A stretch of DNA of 64,000 nt from Diprion similis (lineage: Eukaryota > Arthropoda > Insecta > Hymenoptera > Diprionidae): positions 8,040,493-8,104,492 of the forward strand of contig NC_060115.1 in assembly GCF_021155765.1 (NCBI RefSeq), in the 5' to 3' direction. Position 1 is the stretch's first letter, and the number at the start of each line of letters is the position of its first letter. Positions 1-16,797 of this stretch are shown piece by piece. The notes below the pieces were generated by a model that saw only the letters and a program-made list of their open reading frames with translations, was not told the origin of the DNA and searched no databases. The translations under genes were made by a program, and so were the position numbers.

Positions 1-25
1 GTGATAATGCACTGGAGAGTCTTCA

Positions 26-4154
<4,129 letters not shown>

Positions 4155-4380
4155 TTATAGTCTAAAATTTAATTGTAAAATAGCTGTAAAATGTCTAATT
4201 AAAGGATTTAATATGTGTGATGGTCGTAGGTAAGGATTGCAAATATACAATTTCGAAAATTAAAGACTATCTAAAATTATACGTAGAAAGTAGTGAGTAT
4301 TATATTTTTTAATAGCAAGTTTTAAATACACTCGAATTGTTTAATAGACGAGTTCTGTTTAATTCTAGCAGGATCAGTAA

Positions 4381-4621
4381 ATGTCCTCTTTGTTGCCGAG
4401 GTTATGTTTATATGATGAGCAATCAAACGAGGAAATAAAAGCTAGGAACAATCATTTGGCTATCGTGATCAAAGACAAGCTAGTGTCAGGTATGTAAAAT
4501 TTTCAAATAAATATTTCACGAATTTTATTCATAAGACATACCTTCACAATAATTTGTCACAGCTGAAAAAATTGACAACAAACGTCACTCGACAACTCCC
4601 AACAACTCCACCCCGACGTAG
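4381..4621 (+). CDS. Possible small two-exon protein (55 aa), divergent from Cyfip, not recognised
   Basis: The proposed first exon, 4381-4489, starts with an ATG just after an acceptor-like TTCTAGCAG and ends at a strong donor (CAG|GTATGT). The second exon begins at 4563 after TTTGTCACAG and runs to TAG at 4619-4621. The joined product is 55 residues, starting MSSLLPRLCLYDEQSNEEIK, with no signal peptide or membrane segment. Its first codon is 238 bp from the Cyfip start on the opposite strand, as expected for a shared promoter. I do not recognise the protein. Another frame of the second exon is also open (4563 to about 4724) and reads like an arginine-rich C-terminus ending RVAAWWNVI, but it is out of phase with this donor. 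This may be a real small gene, the first exons of a longer one, or non-coding. Confidence 0.25.
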
Positions 4622-5185
4622 AAAGGCTTCTGGGAAAAGTCATTGTTCCATGGGAATTTACCATTGTTACCAAACCCCGAGAAAAAAAGACCCACGCGTA
4701 GCTGCATGGTGGAATGTAATTTAAACAGATCAACTTGAAGAGTGGACCGTTCGTGAATATAACGTGAGTATTGAGATACGATAACTAATGATAAATAATG
4801 TACGAGAAAGAGGAAATGGTTAATTAAGAGCCTGGAGTTGGGTAAATTTTAAAATTTATTCGAAAGTCTTTTAGACGGATAATTAGATCTATATGTATAA
4901 TAATAAACCTCTATTCTATATTACAAATAATTTACAATATGGATGACAATATAATTTTACAATTTTCAAAAAATTGCACATATTTTTTTCCATTTTATTA
5001 CCTGGCTCGGTTTCGATAGAGAATTCTATTGACTATTCATTCATTCTCGCGCACCAACATATTAAATAGCAATAACAATCACGTTAAAATATAATATAAA
5101 AGAAAAGTTGAAATTAATAGAATCTACAATGTTCGGGGATATCTCTATATTTGTTATCTACAACTCGCTATATAAATATATATAA

Positions 5186-5217
<32 letters not shown>

Positions 5218-5896
5218 TTGTGTGTTACTATAGTTATCAAATTAATATGAAATTGTGTGCGCATATTGAATGATGAGGTAAATGAAAAAGTAAGAATATT
5301 TTCTAATAGCGCGGAAATCAAAAGAATCAAAACAAATAAATTACGAGTAGATAAAATTAGACATAAACGTATATTCAAATCAATAATGAATGTATTCATT
5401 AATTAATTACTATTAAAATGTGCAACCTTAATAATATCACATTGAGAAACGTTACATGTATGTATTTATAATAATAAAATGCGAGAGATAAAAGCGTTCC
5501 AAAAATATGGCTTTGATATTATCAAAGTAAATTTAAAACAAAGAACATGTTTTTCAAGTTTCACACACCATAGGTAATGACGCGCATAGACTCATGAATT
5601 GCACAATCAATATTGTAGATATATCATCCCTACAATTTTCAGGTATCTAAAAAAAGCATTGAATCTCTAATTGCTACAAACCTGACGACTAAGTCTCATT
5701 TTTAGGATCTATTAGATTATCTTGGCCACTCGTGTTTATTCTTGCTTTAATAAATATAGCTTTCTTGTTTGGTTTTCAACTACTCAACGAACATTGTTAC
5801 ACAATCACCAACCGGTTCACAGATTGAATCAAAATTTCACCCATGTACCATGTGTAGCTCTACTGCTGGTGTCTCCAAATTAATACCTACACGATG

Positions 5897-5932
<36 letters not shown>

Positions 5933-7178
5933 ACTAGCATGATCAGTAGTGCAAAAGATGAATTATACAGACGCGCGTTCATGTTTTAAACTTTCGTAAT
6001 TAATTACAGTCATCGTGGTTGTCATATAGTTCGATCAATTGCACTTTTGGATATTTTTTCTATACTGTCTAGTGCTAATAACTGTTTATAATGCGTACCA
6101 TCGGCCTCTATTCACACATCACACAATTAATGGCTAAGAAACTATTATTACCAGATACAGGCAAAATCTAGTACACTCAGCAAACTATAAGTACAAATAT
6201 TTGAATAACAACAGACCGTGTTGGAACAATATATCTCAAGCCTTTACACGTACGTGGAAACAAAATAAACAAAACAAAACGAACCAGCAGCATAATTTCA
6301 GAATTCTACATATTATCTTCTATAAGTGTACATAGACAGATCATTGTTAATTAGGTTCTGAATGATTTTCATTGCAATGCACAACAAAAAATTTTCCCGG
6401 AAAATTTCTACGGAGTCAAAATAAACAAAAGTATTCTATATTTGAGTTAAATTCTCTAAATATGGTCGAAAAAAATCGCGATAAATGGCAAGAATCGTTA
6501 ATAGGTACATCAAAGTTGATTTTTTAGTAACGATCACACTGTCACTACTGAGAACTGTAATATTATAAACTTTGTTCTGCTTAGGTGATATGGTTTTCGA
6601 CTAAAAATATTAGATATAGTGGCTTGAATTTGGCTCTTTAATTTTATGAATTCTCTGTTGTGATCTGTTCATAGGTAAAATATACAAAAAAAAGTTTTAC
6701 TGTAATTTCCAGAAAATTGTTCCAAGTGAAACAAATTAGTGTTTGTATTTTTCGAGTGAATTTCTTTACTAAATAATTCCATGAGTTTATCTATAAAAAA
6801 TTCTCCGAAGCTGTGATTCATGCAATGTATCAGTCGCATCCACATTTGGCTGAACAAATCGTAACAGGAAATTCATTTATTCTATTATGTATCTTACGTG
6901 CTTACTTTCTACAGGGAAAACTATTAAATATATGATTTGGAGCATTTCCGATACTTAGGAATCGGAGCAATAAGCTGTACACCCACACCTTAAAGTAACG
7001 CGATTATGTCCAACTTGAAAATCCGATCATAAATTACTTTTGAATAATCGGTGCGTCACATACATACAAGTATACCGTAACCCTGTTTATGTGAAGAAAA
7101 AATATATGTAATGAGCATGTGTCATTATTGCATCGTTATCAGAATATGGAGCTTGTGTTATAGTTCAAGTTATTCATT
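4622..7178. other. Intergenic / FHIP 3' region, no gene seen
   Basis: This AT-rich stretch lies between the divergent small frame and the FHIP stop codon. It holds a mixed (TA)n/(TG)n microsatellite at about 5170-5223 and a run of 28 T at 5900-5927. Part of it is probably the FHIP 3' UTR, since FHIP is transcribed leftwards into it, but I cannot place a poly(A) site with confidence. No open frame here has exon-like borders or a recognisable product. Confidence 0.6.
5900..5927. repeat. Homopolymer T(28) tract
   Basis: A perfect run of 28 T (A on the minus strand) in the FHIP downstream region. It could be an old retroposon tail or simple slippage. No transposon body is recognisable beside it. 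Confidence 0.9.
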
Positions 7179-10100
7179 TCATAGCCTGAACTCTGGACCA
7201 TTGGTTAAAGAAGCTATTGCATGCTCCTGAGTAATTGCCGCTAACTCTTTTACCCACTCATCCAATACCACTGCACACAGAACGATATTCTGTACTGGAC
7301 TTATGTCTTTCGGTGACTCCCATGATATCTTTGTATGGTATCTGTAGAGATAAGAATAATAAATTTCACACTTCCAATTGTGTCAGTAAATTTAAAAAAT
7401 TTCAGATTTACAGCAAGTGGATTTAGCGTGACTTTTTTTATACCTTTGATACATAAATCATAGAGCGGATTTTATTGATTTGAATACTTAGAGTCACCAT
7501 ATATATATATATACATGTATATATATATTAAATATTATGATAATCCAATAAAATACCTGGGCCCACAGTTGTCACCAGCAATTTCCCATTGGTCCTCTGA
7601 AATGCTAGACGGCTGACTAATAGAACCAGATAAACTGCTCGGACCAGAATAACCACCCGAACGTTTGAATATTTGTGACAAGGATGAGGTCAGACTCCTT
7701 CTTTTTGGTTCACCTTTTGAATATACGTAAGTCAAATATTTATTTCTTATCCTATTATTCAATATAGATATGCGCGGTTACATTTTTATTATCAATCATG
7801 ACCTGATGCTTCAGTAAAGCTTGCAGGGATATTATGCAAACTATTTTATGTATGTACATTTGAAGACGTCCCAGTGACAATACAAAATGATTTATAGAAA
7901 ATTAATAACATGCAAAATCGAAACTGATTATTTCCGAAATGCAGATGGAATGTTTGAAAAATCTTACCTCTTGTGAATGGTTCACTTGCAGAGGAGTATC
8001 GTCTAGGAGTAGGAGCCTGGGCAGAGGCTTCCAACGCATTCTTTCGAGCATTCACTAATCTGTCTTCTCGCCCAATTAAAAATGTTCGAGCTTGCTCAAC
8101 CAATTGGTGAATGTCATGGTGGCGAGAAAGAAACTGGTCAATTTTATGTTTCAGTGATGCAAGAACCTGCAATTTGAAATGCTGTTACAGTTTTCTGAGG
8201 AATATTAATAGGTACATCAAAATGAAACTCGTCACAAACCTGTAATAATGATCGAATACTAGGCTGGAATACAAGGGAGTGATTCAGTAGGAAAGACCGT
8301 AACAATGGCTGTGGATATATTGCGAGCCTGCTCAGAAGCCCAGTTAAATGTAAATTTACGTATACACTGTTATTCGTCATGCATTCTAGTTTTCGTAAAA
8401 CAACGTCCAAGAATATTCCAACATTCGGTTGTCCGTTAAAAATATCCTGGTGATATGTTGAGCTATCCTTACTTTGTCTGTTTGAAATTGATCCCTCATT
8501 AGTTACATTGATTACATTTGTTATGCCGTGCAGCTGTATAGAAGGTTCTATGCTCAATGTGGTTTCTGCTTCTTCGTGTTCACTTATCCTATCTTCACTG
8601 GGTTCATTGTCTGGTGTTGATTCTGAGGAACCTTTAAATGCAAAGCTTTCGTATCCACTACTTTCTCCTAACGATAAAAGTGAGTTCATTGCGGTGTTCG
8701 ACTCATCAATTCCACTATCCGAACCTTTTTTGTCCAACTGTAATGTATCGTCAGTATGTTGTTCGGTCGTTCCAATATCCTCATTCAATAACTCGGCAAT
8801 ATCAGCATCCAGTTTAGCTTGTTCTTCAAAAGAAAGTGTTCCAAGAACATTATCGGTTTTTTCTTCAGTCGTAGGTTTACTAATATCTTCTTTGCATACA
8901 GTGACGTCCTCTCCGGTTAGCAGTGATTCAATATTATCCAAAATAATTTGAACTGAAGGATCTTTGCATATGTTGCTTTGTACTCTCGTGTCCTCAACTG
9001 ACTCCGCTGGAAATTCCTGATTACTTTCAATTCGTTGAACTGTTCGTTCGATGAGAGTGTTTTCTTCGGGTAAAATTGTTGCAATACTGGAATTAGTCTC
9101 ATTCAAAGTTTCTCCATCATATTGCGACGACCAATTAGAACATGCTCTCTGACAATTGGCTATTTTTTGTCTGGCATCACATAAATAAGCGTGATAGTTT
9201 CCATATAAGCTCTCTGACAATCTTGCTCCATAATTAATTGGTATTGGCAAAGATTTAAAACTCTCTGCACCAAAGGTTGAATTATTTAAGTGAGAAATTC
9301 CTGGTACATTGGGTAAGGAATTTGGAGACATAGATATAGTGCTACCTGTGGCACAACAATTTGGAGTGAGACTTAGAAATTTTTCTGCTGCTCGACCAAA
9401 CGGATCAATATCTCGCAATCTTCTTCGTTGTGATATCATTATGTGAGAACATGGCGTTAACGCTCCAAGGCACAATTCTAGCATAACATCTTCGCAATTC
9501 AGCTCAACCAAAGTTTCAAATAGAGCCAAAGTTACTATGCACAGCTGTAAAATAGAAATGACATGTATAAAATAGTTTTTTTTTTTGCAATTACAGTATA
9601 CACAAGTGAACAAAATTCGTTCCAACAGTGGCATTGTTTAAACGTTACTGATTGCAACTCCTACCCGTGATCTTGAAGATATCCTTTGAATCAGACTATC
9701 CAGTATTCGACATTCGTCATAATTATCTTCCAGCAAAAACCTGATCAGAGATCGCAGCAAACCTGGTTCTGTGACTGACCGTAAAAATAAATCAAAGTAA
9801 GCTGTTGCGGCAACCAGTTCATCCACAGCAGTCTATAAAAATACCATTTTACATTTACATGTAGAGTAATTTTTCTTCGACAATCTTGACAGTAAATTTC
9901 GATAATAGTTGAAAGTTTCGGGAACTTTACAATGAACCTCAGTAACAATATGAATGTACTCGACAATCCACTCATAAGTTTGTGCTTTGGAAACTGGTAT
10001 GAAAAAAGACGATTCTAAGCATTTTTATTTTCAAAAAAACTTTCGAATTTATGTGGTAAAAGAAGGGTTGCGAAGAGCTCACTTACAAAACCTAATAGAA

Positions 10101-11158
10101 AATTCTGATCGTTGATATGGTTATCACACAATAACTCTTATAGGGTACACGAATTGTAAGGGCGTTAGCACAAACAGCATTATGACAAATAACAGGGAAA
10201 CATTGTTGTGATGCTAAAGCTCTGAAATTATGATACAAAAGTAGTTTTTTATGAGTGTATGAAATGAATATACTAGAAACGCGTGTGTTATTAACTAGAA
10301 CTAAAGGAATAAATAAGTGAATGAATGGATTTAAATATGAAGCTAAATTTAGCAGCTGGGATTGGCATTCAAATATGAAAAACTTCTTTGCAATAGGAAG
10401 TATAGTTGTATAATGTATACAGTACAGTTTCAATTCTATGATTCAGTAAAAGTATTAGCTTCTCGCAACCGATATTTCACAAAATCTTGATCATTGGGCT
10501 CCACGGTTTCAGTTGTATCAACATTAGCACATGAAGCTGCCGAGTCTCGCATCTAACTTCCATTACGCAAATAAAATTAACTAACCTTACTGTAAATATT
10601 CTACTTACAAGCCGCTTAGTAAGAAAAATGAAAGTGAGATTTTTTAAAATTTGATTACATTGATTATATATGGTAAATACATCACATAAAAGATCGTGGA
10701 AGAATTCATAGTGTAGAAGCAAAGCATGTGATACATCAAGTGTTAATAATTGAGTAAAGTTACGGCTGTAATATCTTTGAACAAATCAATGTGCTGTATC
10801 AGGCACATGTGATTGCGGATTGTAAGTTTACTCACACGTACTTAAGGGCAAAAAGCATAAATGTTTTAGTGTTTGAAGTGAGTTGTTGGTACTAACCCAG
10901 TGTTGCGGTGCATCTAGCTGTTCTATGGTCAAGCCGAGAGATTCCTACGAGCACCAAGATAAGAGTCACCAGATAGCCACCGACAATCACAAGCCAATAC
11001 ATAAATTAATTCACCATTCTAAGCATTTATTAAAGGTACCGTCCAATATTTACTATTTACAACGCACGTACCGCCACCACCACAATCACTATTATGTTTG
11101 GCGACTGATTCAATATCACAAAATTCTCCGCATATTTATTTTCATTTCTGTTGGATGA

Positions 11159-11200
<42 letters not shown>

Positions 11201-11307
11201 GAATTTTTCACACACTTGAAAGTCCTCGTAGCTGACATGAACCACAAAGTAGTTTGAAAGCACTACTGTACTGTTGTATGTTGTTATTTATTTATATATA
11301 TGATATA

Positions 11308-11342
<35 letters not shown>

Positions 11343-13724
11343 TATGTATATATATATACATATATATATGAATATATATATATATATATACATATATATA
11401 TGAATATATATATTCATATGTATATATATATACATATATATATGAATATATATATATATATATACATATATATATGAATATATATATATATATATATATA
11501 TCATATATCATATATATAAATAAATAACAACATACAACAGTACAGTAGTGCTTTCAAACTACTTTGTGGTTCATGTCAGCTACGAGGACTTTCAAGTGTG
11601 TGAAAAAATGCCAGGTTTCATTGCAATGCGATTTTAATATCATACAAGCTTCGATATTCGTAATTGCCTTCTTTTACCACAAACATTGCCCACTGTTCTT
11701 CAATGCAAAGAATTTACAGTTACTGTAATAATGTTAGAAAGCATTATCAAAATATATTTATAAAGATTGTAATATCTGAAACCAGTTAGTTCAGCTTTGA
11801 AGTCCTCTATGGATCTAATGACTGCAATCCACATAAATTTTACTGATACGATTGCAAATATTTGAGCACAATGATTAATGTTGTGCACGTAGAATTTACA
11901 GAACAGATTCCTTTTTTCATCTTGGAAACACACTATTAACCGCATACCTGCAGTAACGCTGGGCCCATTACAGGCAGAAGGAATCCTTGGTAAAGGAATT
12001 CAAGTATTTGTTTCTGTACTACGGGGTGCGCTACTTGTGCGACAGCATTGCAAAATTCTAACGAATTCATCAGCTGTGTCAATGCTGGCATATCATTAAC
12101 ATCGTCTGGTGTTAGTCTGTGCCAATCTTCAGTCTCGATATCCAATTTTCTGGGTAACAATGAATATAAGCCACTTAATCCTGTGGCTAGTACCTGTAAA
12201 ATTGAAAATGTAACAGTATTAGCAGAAATTGATCGTTCATAATGTTACAGCAAAAAAATTTTTTTTATAGTACGTAGATTTATTTAGGTCAAGAAAATAT
12301 TTCCGTTCAACGTTGCCTTTTATTTTCCCATGGCCTTGGATGATAATTGTCATGAGGTTAGGGCTTGAACACATATTTTATGTAACACCCGTATTATTTT
12401 TGCATCTGTATCTCTTAAACCTGGCGACATGGTCTCAGATAACTGCATTACAAAGATAAGTGCAAGCGACCACCTGTTACCTCGACAAATGACAATGAGT
12501 TGTATTTGTAATTTATGCCCAGTAATGGTGTCAACTACATGTATCATAGTTACTGTTTGTTAATACCAAGGACAATTATCATATCTAATGGTTGTGCACA
12601 ATTGTAGTGAAAAATTTTATGCTGTTGTTATTGCAAAGTTATTACAGTTTGTCAAACAACTCACAGGACAGACGTTAGAGTGATCAGCAATGTAGAATCC
12701 TACTTCATCATTCTTCTTGGAAAGAGACATACAAAGTAACATTGCATCTCTTGCTTGTTGCCCAACACCACCCTCCTTATGAATGTGTGGGATCAGTAGT
12801 GTAAAAATGATGAATCTAAAAATTGAAGTTGATGCATTGAATACATTATATAGCTTAATTTGTTCTAATGATTAACGGAGTCTAAAATCAATAATAATGA
12901 AATACAATTTTTTCAAGTTTCTTACTCACTTGCTCTTTCCATTGGAAGTTGGATGAAAGAAAAGATCTAATAAAGCCATATTTTGCATTAGGGCTACGCA
13001 TAATTGGTTCAATAATACTACTAATTTTTTTTCTACTTCCGGCAGCATTACATCATCTGCACATTGTTCCAACAATCGTAATAATGGTCTTGCCACAGGC
13101 TCGTGTGCCAAAAGAGCCCCGCTGTGCGATACCAGTAGCTCGTATAGCTTAAGTTGCTCTAGCCAAACTGCATTGTTGAATCTAACGAAGAAAACCAAAG
13201 TAACAAAAAGATAGAGGTAACAAATTTATAGTTCCATCAATCTCCCATAAATATATCTACCTTCCTGTGTGCAAACTCCACTCGTAAAGCTTGTCAAGCA
13301 AGTTTTCGTTCAGCAGATGTTCAAGGCATGGCGAATGTGTAGGAGTAGCTGTGCGTCTGTGTTCGTTAGGCGGAGTAGCATTCCGAAGTTCAAGGAGCAA
13401 AAGTGTGACCATTTGATCGACATGATTGACAACTCCGCGAACATCATCGTGACTCGGGATTCCAGTAGGTGGCTGCAAAACGAAACATGATCTAACTAAC
13501 TAAAACAAAGAGAGGGAGTTGTTAAATTTTCACAGATCTATACTACGATTGTTCCAATCTTATTCGTGGATTACCTTTGTTTGTAAAATTATGTCATGTG
13601 TCTGTTGCCAGTGTTTGCGAAAACTGTCGTAACAAGCTGTAGGATCAGCATCTTTTGGGGGAGAATCCCTTGATCGTTGCCTGCTGAAGTTAGTCCTTAG
13701 CGGACTGTTTCTCAACCAACTCAT
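7179..13724 (-). CDS. FHIP: FHF complex subunit HOOK-interacting protein (FHIP), complete, 1000 aa
   Basis: FHIP is the scaffold of the FTS-Hook-FHIP complex. It links Hook adaptors, and through them dynein/dynactin, to endosomes. Ten minus-strand exons join in phase: 13724-13575, 13472-13261, 13181-12930, 12815-12665, 12193-11948, 9832-9665, 9544-8240, 8166-7968, 7713-7557, 7341-7179. They total 3003 nt (1001 codons including TGA), close to the family's usual length. The RAI16-like N-terminal domain spans roughly residues 20-450, with blocks such as RWQQ-like [51 protein letters not shown] and [20 protein letters not shown]. Residues about 500-740, all in the 435-codon exon 7, are an acidic, serine-rich, probably disordered linker. 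The conserved C-terminal block follows (from about 760), ending in [20 protein letters not shown]. The start is the ATG of MSWLRNSP. The gene is head-to-head with adenosine kinase. Exon 3's 3' border could be off by one base. Confidence 0.95.
11204..11607. repeat. 404-bp near-perfect palindrome in FHIP intron 5
   Basis: The left arm, about 11204-11320, runs from TTTTTCACACACTTG through non-repetitive sequence to TTGTTATTTATTTATATA. It is repeated as an exact reverse complement at about 11490-11607. Positions pair around a centre near 11405/11406 (for example 11281-11290 with 11521-11530). The roughly 170 bp between the arms is alternating (AT)n with repeated TATATGAATATATA blocks that are themselves palindromic, so the whole segment could form one hairpin. 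The arms are about 90 bp of complex sequence plus AT repeats. The cause could be an inverted duplication around an AT-rich spot or an assembly fold-back artefact. Confidence 0.93.
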
Positions 13725-14610
13725 CACGCCGATTAAATTCCCATTTCAACTCAGGAGCATGACAGCTGGGTTTCAGACCTCTAAGTGCTGCCTGAAGTGG
13801 GATATATAAACTTGACGTGAGACTTGCATACTTTGTTGGTTAAATAATTGATGGATTTTTGTACTGACTATGGTTGTCCTACTTACGAAACTACGGAAAT
13901 ATGCATAAATATCTACGTATGCACATGTAGACAGACATACGTAAGTGATACAAAAAAAAAAAAGGTGGGACGATAAAATGATACTCACATATCCGTTTTA
14001 CACGCAATATCTTCGACTCTGTACACCTATACAGGTTTCGGTACATTTAAACTTTCGAACTCTCGAATCCTTCGTCCGATTATAATTTTATGTGGAAATA
14101 ATGGATTGTCGTATCGCCTCTGCGTCTGGCAACTATTTTTACGAATCCGCCATGATTGTTTCTTGTATTGAGAATTTTTTAATCCTCGTCATTCATATCA
14201 TCGTCGATTCTTGTCTATCTCCTACTCGCTTACACCGATCACATTCATTCATTCCTCTGTCTTCTTGCGATTCTTTTCTTTCACGATGGGCGAAAAATAC
14301 TCTATTTGTTATCCTGAAAGCAACCGCTTGAACAATATACAGGAACTGATGAATGGTCGGTACAAACGTCAAGTATCATCGTACGGTTATCGCAGGAAAC
14401 CAGGAATATCATTTCTATTTGCACACACAGTCACGTCAGTTAGGTAAAGCTAGGTTAGATACAGCCAATAGTCAGGTTGGGCTGCACTGACTGCTGAATC
14501 CACTGAACCGCTCAAGAAGTATCATTGGACCTAACCTCACCCTAGCAATCCTAATCGCATTACGTGTCCTGATTGCAGTGTATCCGTTGATTTACTGTAA
14601 ATTATTGCAA
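13725..14610. promoter_or_regulatory. Bidirectional promoter region of FHIP and adenosine kinase
   Basis: 886 bp separate the divergent FHIP and adenosine kinase start codons, and the 5' UTRs and promoters of both should lie here. An acceptor-like CCTGATTGCAG ends at 14578, 32 bases before the kinase ATG, so an upstream non-coding kinase exon may splice in there. I see no TATA box that I would trust. Short open frames in the stretch look random. Confidence 0.5.
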
Positions 14611-16437
14611 ATGAGTGACGAACTATTATTGGCTGAGGCCATTCGATCTTTGAAAACCCCGGCTATCGCAGGCTTCGGCAATCCGTTGCTCGACATATTT
14701 GTAACATTGAACAGCGATCTCGACAGCGATGATATGTTGAATAAATATGGCCTAAAAGTCGACGGAGAGGCAGAACTACCCGCAGACAAAATAGAACAAC
14801 TTATCAATGAACTTCCTCCAGAGTTAATGACTATCTCAATAAGAAATAAGCGAAAAAGAAACAGACACATTCAGCATCTGCACTCAATTTCTTTCATTTT
14901 CATTACTCATATCATATAATTTTTCACCCTATAATAGAACGAATACTCGCGATCTCTTAGTTTTCAAGGTCAAAACAGTGCAATGAGTGCGAATTGAAGT
15001 ATATTTCAATCGTTCGATGTAATGTCTAACATTCTCAGCACTTAAATGAAATAATCACAGAAGTAACCATTCAAATATTCATTACAGATCAGAGCAAAAT
15101 GTCAGTCCTGGAGGCTGTGCTCAGAATACAATCAGAGTTATACAATGGTTGTGCGGCGGACAGAGTGGACCACAACTGGGATTGTTCTGTGGAGGACTTG
15201 GAAATGATTCTCGGGGAAAAATACTCCAAGACATGGTTCGAGAAATAGGAATTGATGCTCGGTATTTTTTTTAAATTTTTTTGCATATGAACCGAATTAA
15301 ATTTATGAATTGCAGAATGCATCTAACAGTCTGATTTATACTAAGTTTCTAATGCCTGATTCTTCATTTTCTCCTAGCTATGCAATTCATCCTGATCTAT
15401 CAACTGGCGTTTGCGTATCAATGATAAAGAGACCATGGCGTAGCCTCGTAGCAAATTTAGGTGCTGCTAGTGTGTATACTTTGGATAATCTGGCACAGCA
15501 TGATTTGCCATTAAATTCACTGAAAATAATTTATATCGAAGGATTCTTTATAACGCATAGTTTCGACGTTGCTTTGGAGTTGGTGAAATTGGCTCGAGAT
15601 AAGGGTATTACTGTAGCATTCAATATCAGTGGCGAATATATCTTCCAGGTTACGTTTCTATACTTGACTAATGTGAAAAATTCTATTAATTTCTTTACTA
15701 ACCTACTAACGATGCGTTTTATTCCGTTGGAAATCTTTTCCATGAAGCCTAAATTAAAGTGGAACTTGCTGTAAAGAGTTTTGTACTGATATAAAATTAC
15801 AAGAAATATAGTATACACTATTCTTGAGACATTCGAACTTCTATATTCTTTCAGGAGCATCAAGTTGCCATTTGTGACATGGTTGGTTTGTCTGGAATTG
15901 TATTTGGTAATGCTAGAGAGATGACAGCTTTGGCTCAAGTATTAAATCTGCAGTACAACAATGTCCAGGAGATCCCATTCCTCCTAAACAATTTGAAACG
16001 GGTCACAGTTGGTGCGTCTAGTAAGAATGACGGCAACTGGTTGTCAGATGAGGGTGTCATCGTAATGACTCAAGGTGGAAAATCTCCTGCCATCGTAGTT
16101 TGGGGAGAGGGTGAATCTGCTCAGGTATAAATTGAGAGTTTAGATTGTGGATAATAATCAAACGAATTTGGAAATAGCAATGTAACAAATTTGAAGCTTG
16201 GAATAGTGAAATTACAGGTAAATGATAACGTTTCAGGTTCTACCCGAAGTTCCTGAAAACCCTGTACTGGATACAACAGGTGCGGGTGACTCATTGGTGG
16301 CTGGTTTTCTGCTAGGTGCTTTAGTTGGACGTAGTCCAAAGGCGTGCTTGAAATTGGGTTGTAAAGTAGCAAGCATGATCGTTACTAGAGTCGGCGTAAA
16401 CTTTCCAGATTCAATACCGGCCCATTTATTACAATAA
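14611..16437 (+). CDS. AdenoK: Adenosine kinase (PfkB/ribokinase family), complete, 375 aa
   Basis: The enzyme phosphorylates adenosine with ATP to AMP in the cytosol, salvaging purines and, in insects, clearing adenosine released by the methylation cycle. Five plus-strand exons join in phase: 14611-14822, 15088-15261, 15378-15648, 15855-16124, 16237-16437 (1128 nt). Diagnostic motifs are GFGNPLLDIFV near the N-terminus (Asp28, nucleoside-binding position), PGGCAQNTIRV at 78-88, the FGNARE block at 236-241 (NxxE motif), and DTTGAGDSLVAGF starting at 321, whose GAGD aspartate (327) is the catalytic base. All key residues are present, so the protein should be active. It is somewhat longer and more divergent than the vertebrate enzyme, and insects often carry more than one copy, so which paralogue this is cannot be told here. 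The ATG at 14611 (MSDELL) is the first in the exon; the frame is open further upstream but has no other ATG. Confidence 0.95.
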
Positions 16438-16514
16438 ATATGTACATATATATATATATATATATTGAAAACTGAAATCTCTATCTCAAAGCTCTCCGAA
16501 CTTTCATCTAACAA

Positions 16515-16520
16515 AATAAA
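16515..16520 (+). other. Poly(A) signal, adenosine kinase
   Basis: AATAAA 78 bases after the stop codon. Another AATAAA overlaps the stop itself (16433-16438), so a very short 3' UTR is possible. The ZMAT2 start codon is under 300 bases further on, leaving little room between the two genes. Confidence 0.5.
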
Positions 16521-16797
16521 TAAACATAGTTAAATAAAAAATTTGTGACCTCACATTTAAATTGACCGCCCATGTGTCAGTCGGTAATGATTCCGTGGTA
16601 CATAGCTCGTGCTCCAGGGGTACATACATCACTGGTTCTTTTCCTCTTATCGACGCAGTTGTGAGTTCATCTCTGGTTTTGTAGAGGGCGTTAAACTAAG
16701 TTAGCCTTAGCTATGCTAGTGAAAACATCAAACAAGAGTTTGGTTAACAGCTTGGTCTTGCAAATTTATTTACTTACGTTCGGAACTTATTATCACA

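Noticed and set aside
8508-8951. 147-codon plus-strand frame
   Set aside because: Antisense shadow of FHIP exon 7, whose minus-strand reading joins in phase with its neighbours.
11284-11511. 75-codon minus-strand Tyr/Ile frame
   Set aside because: It is pure (AT)n microsatellite at the centre of the palindrome.
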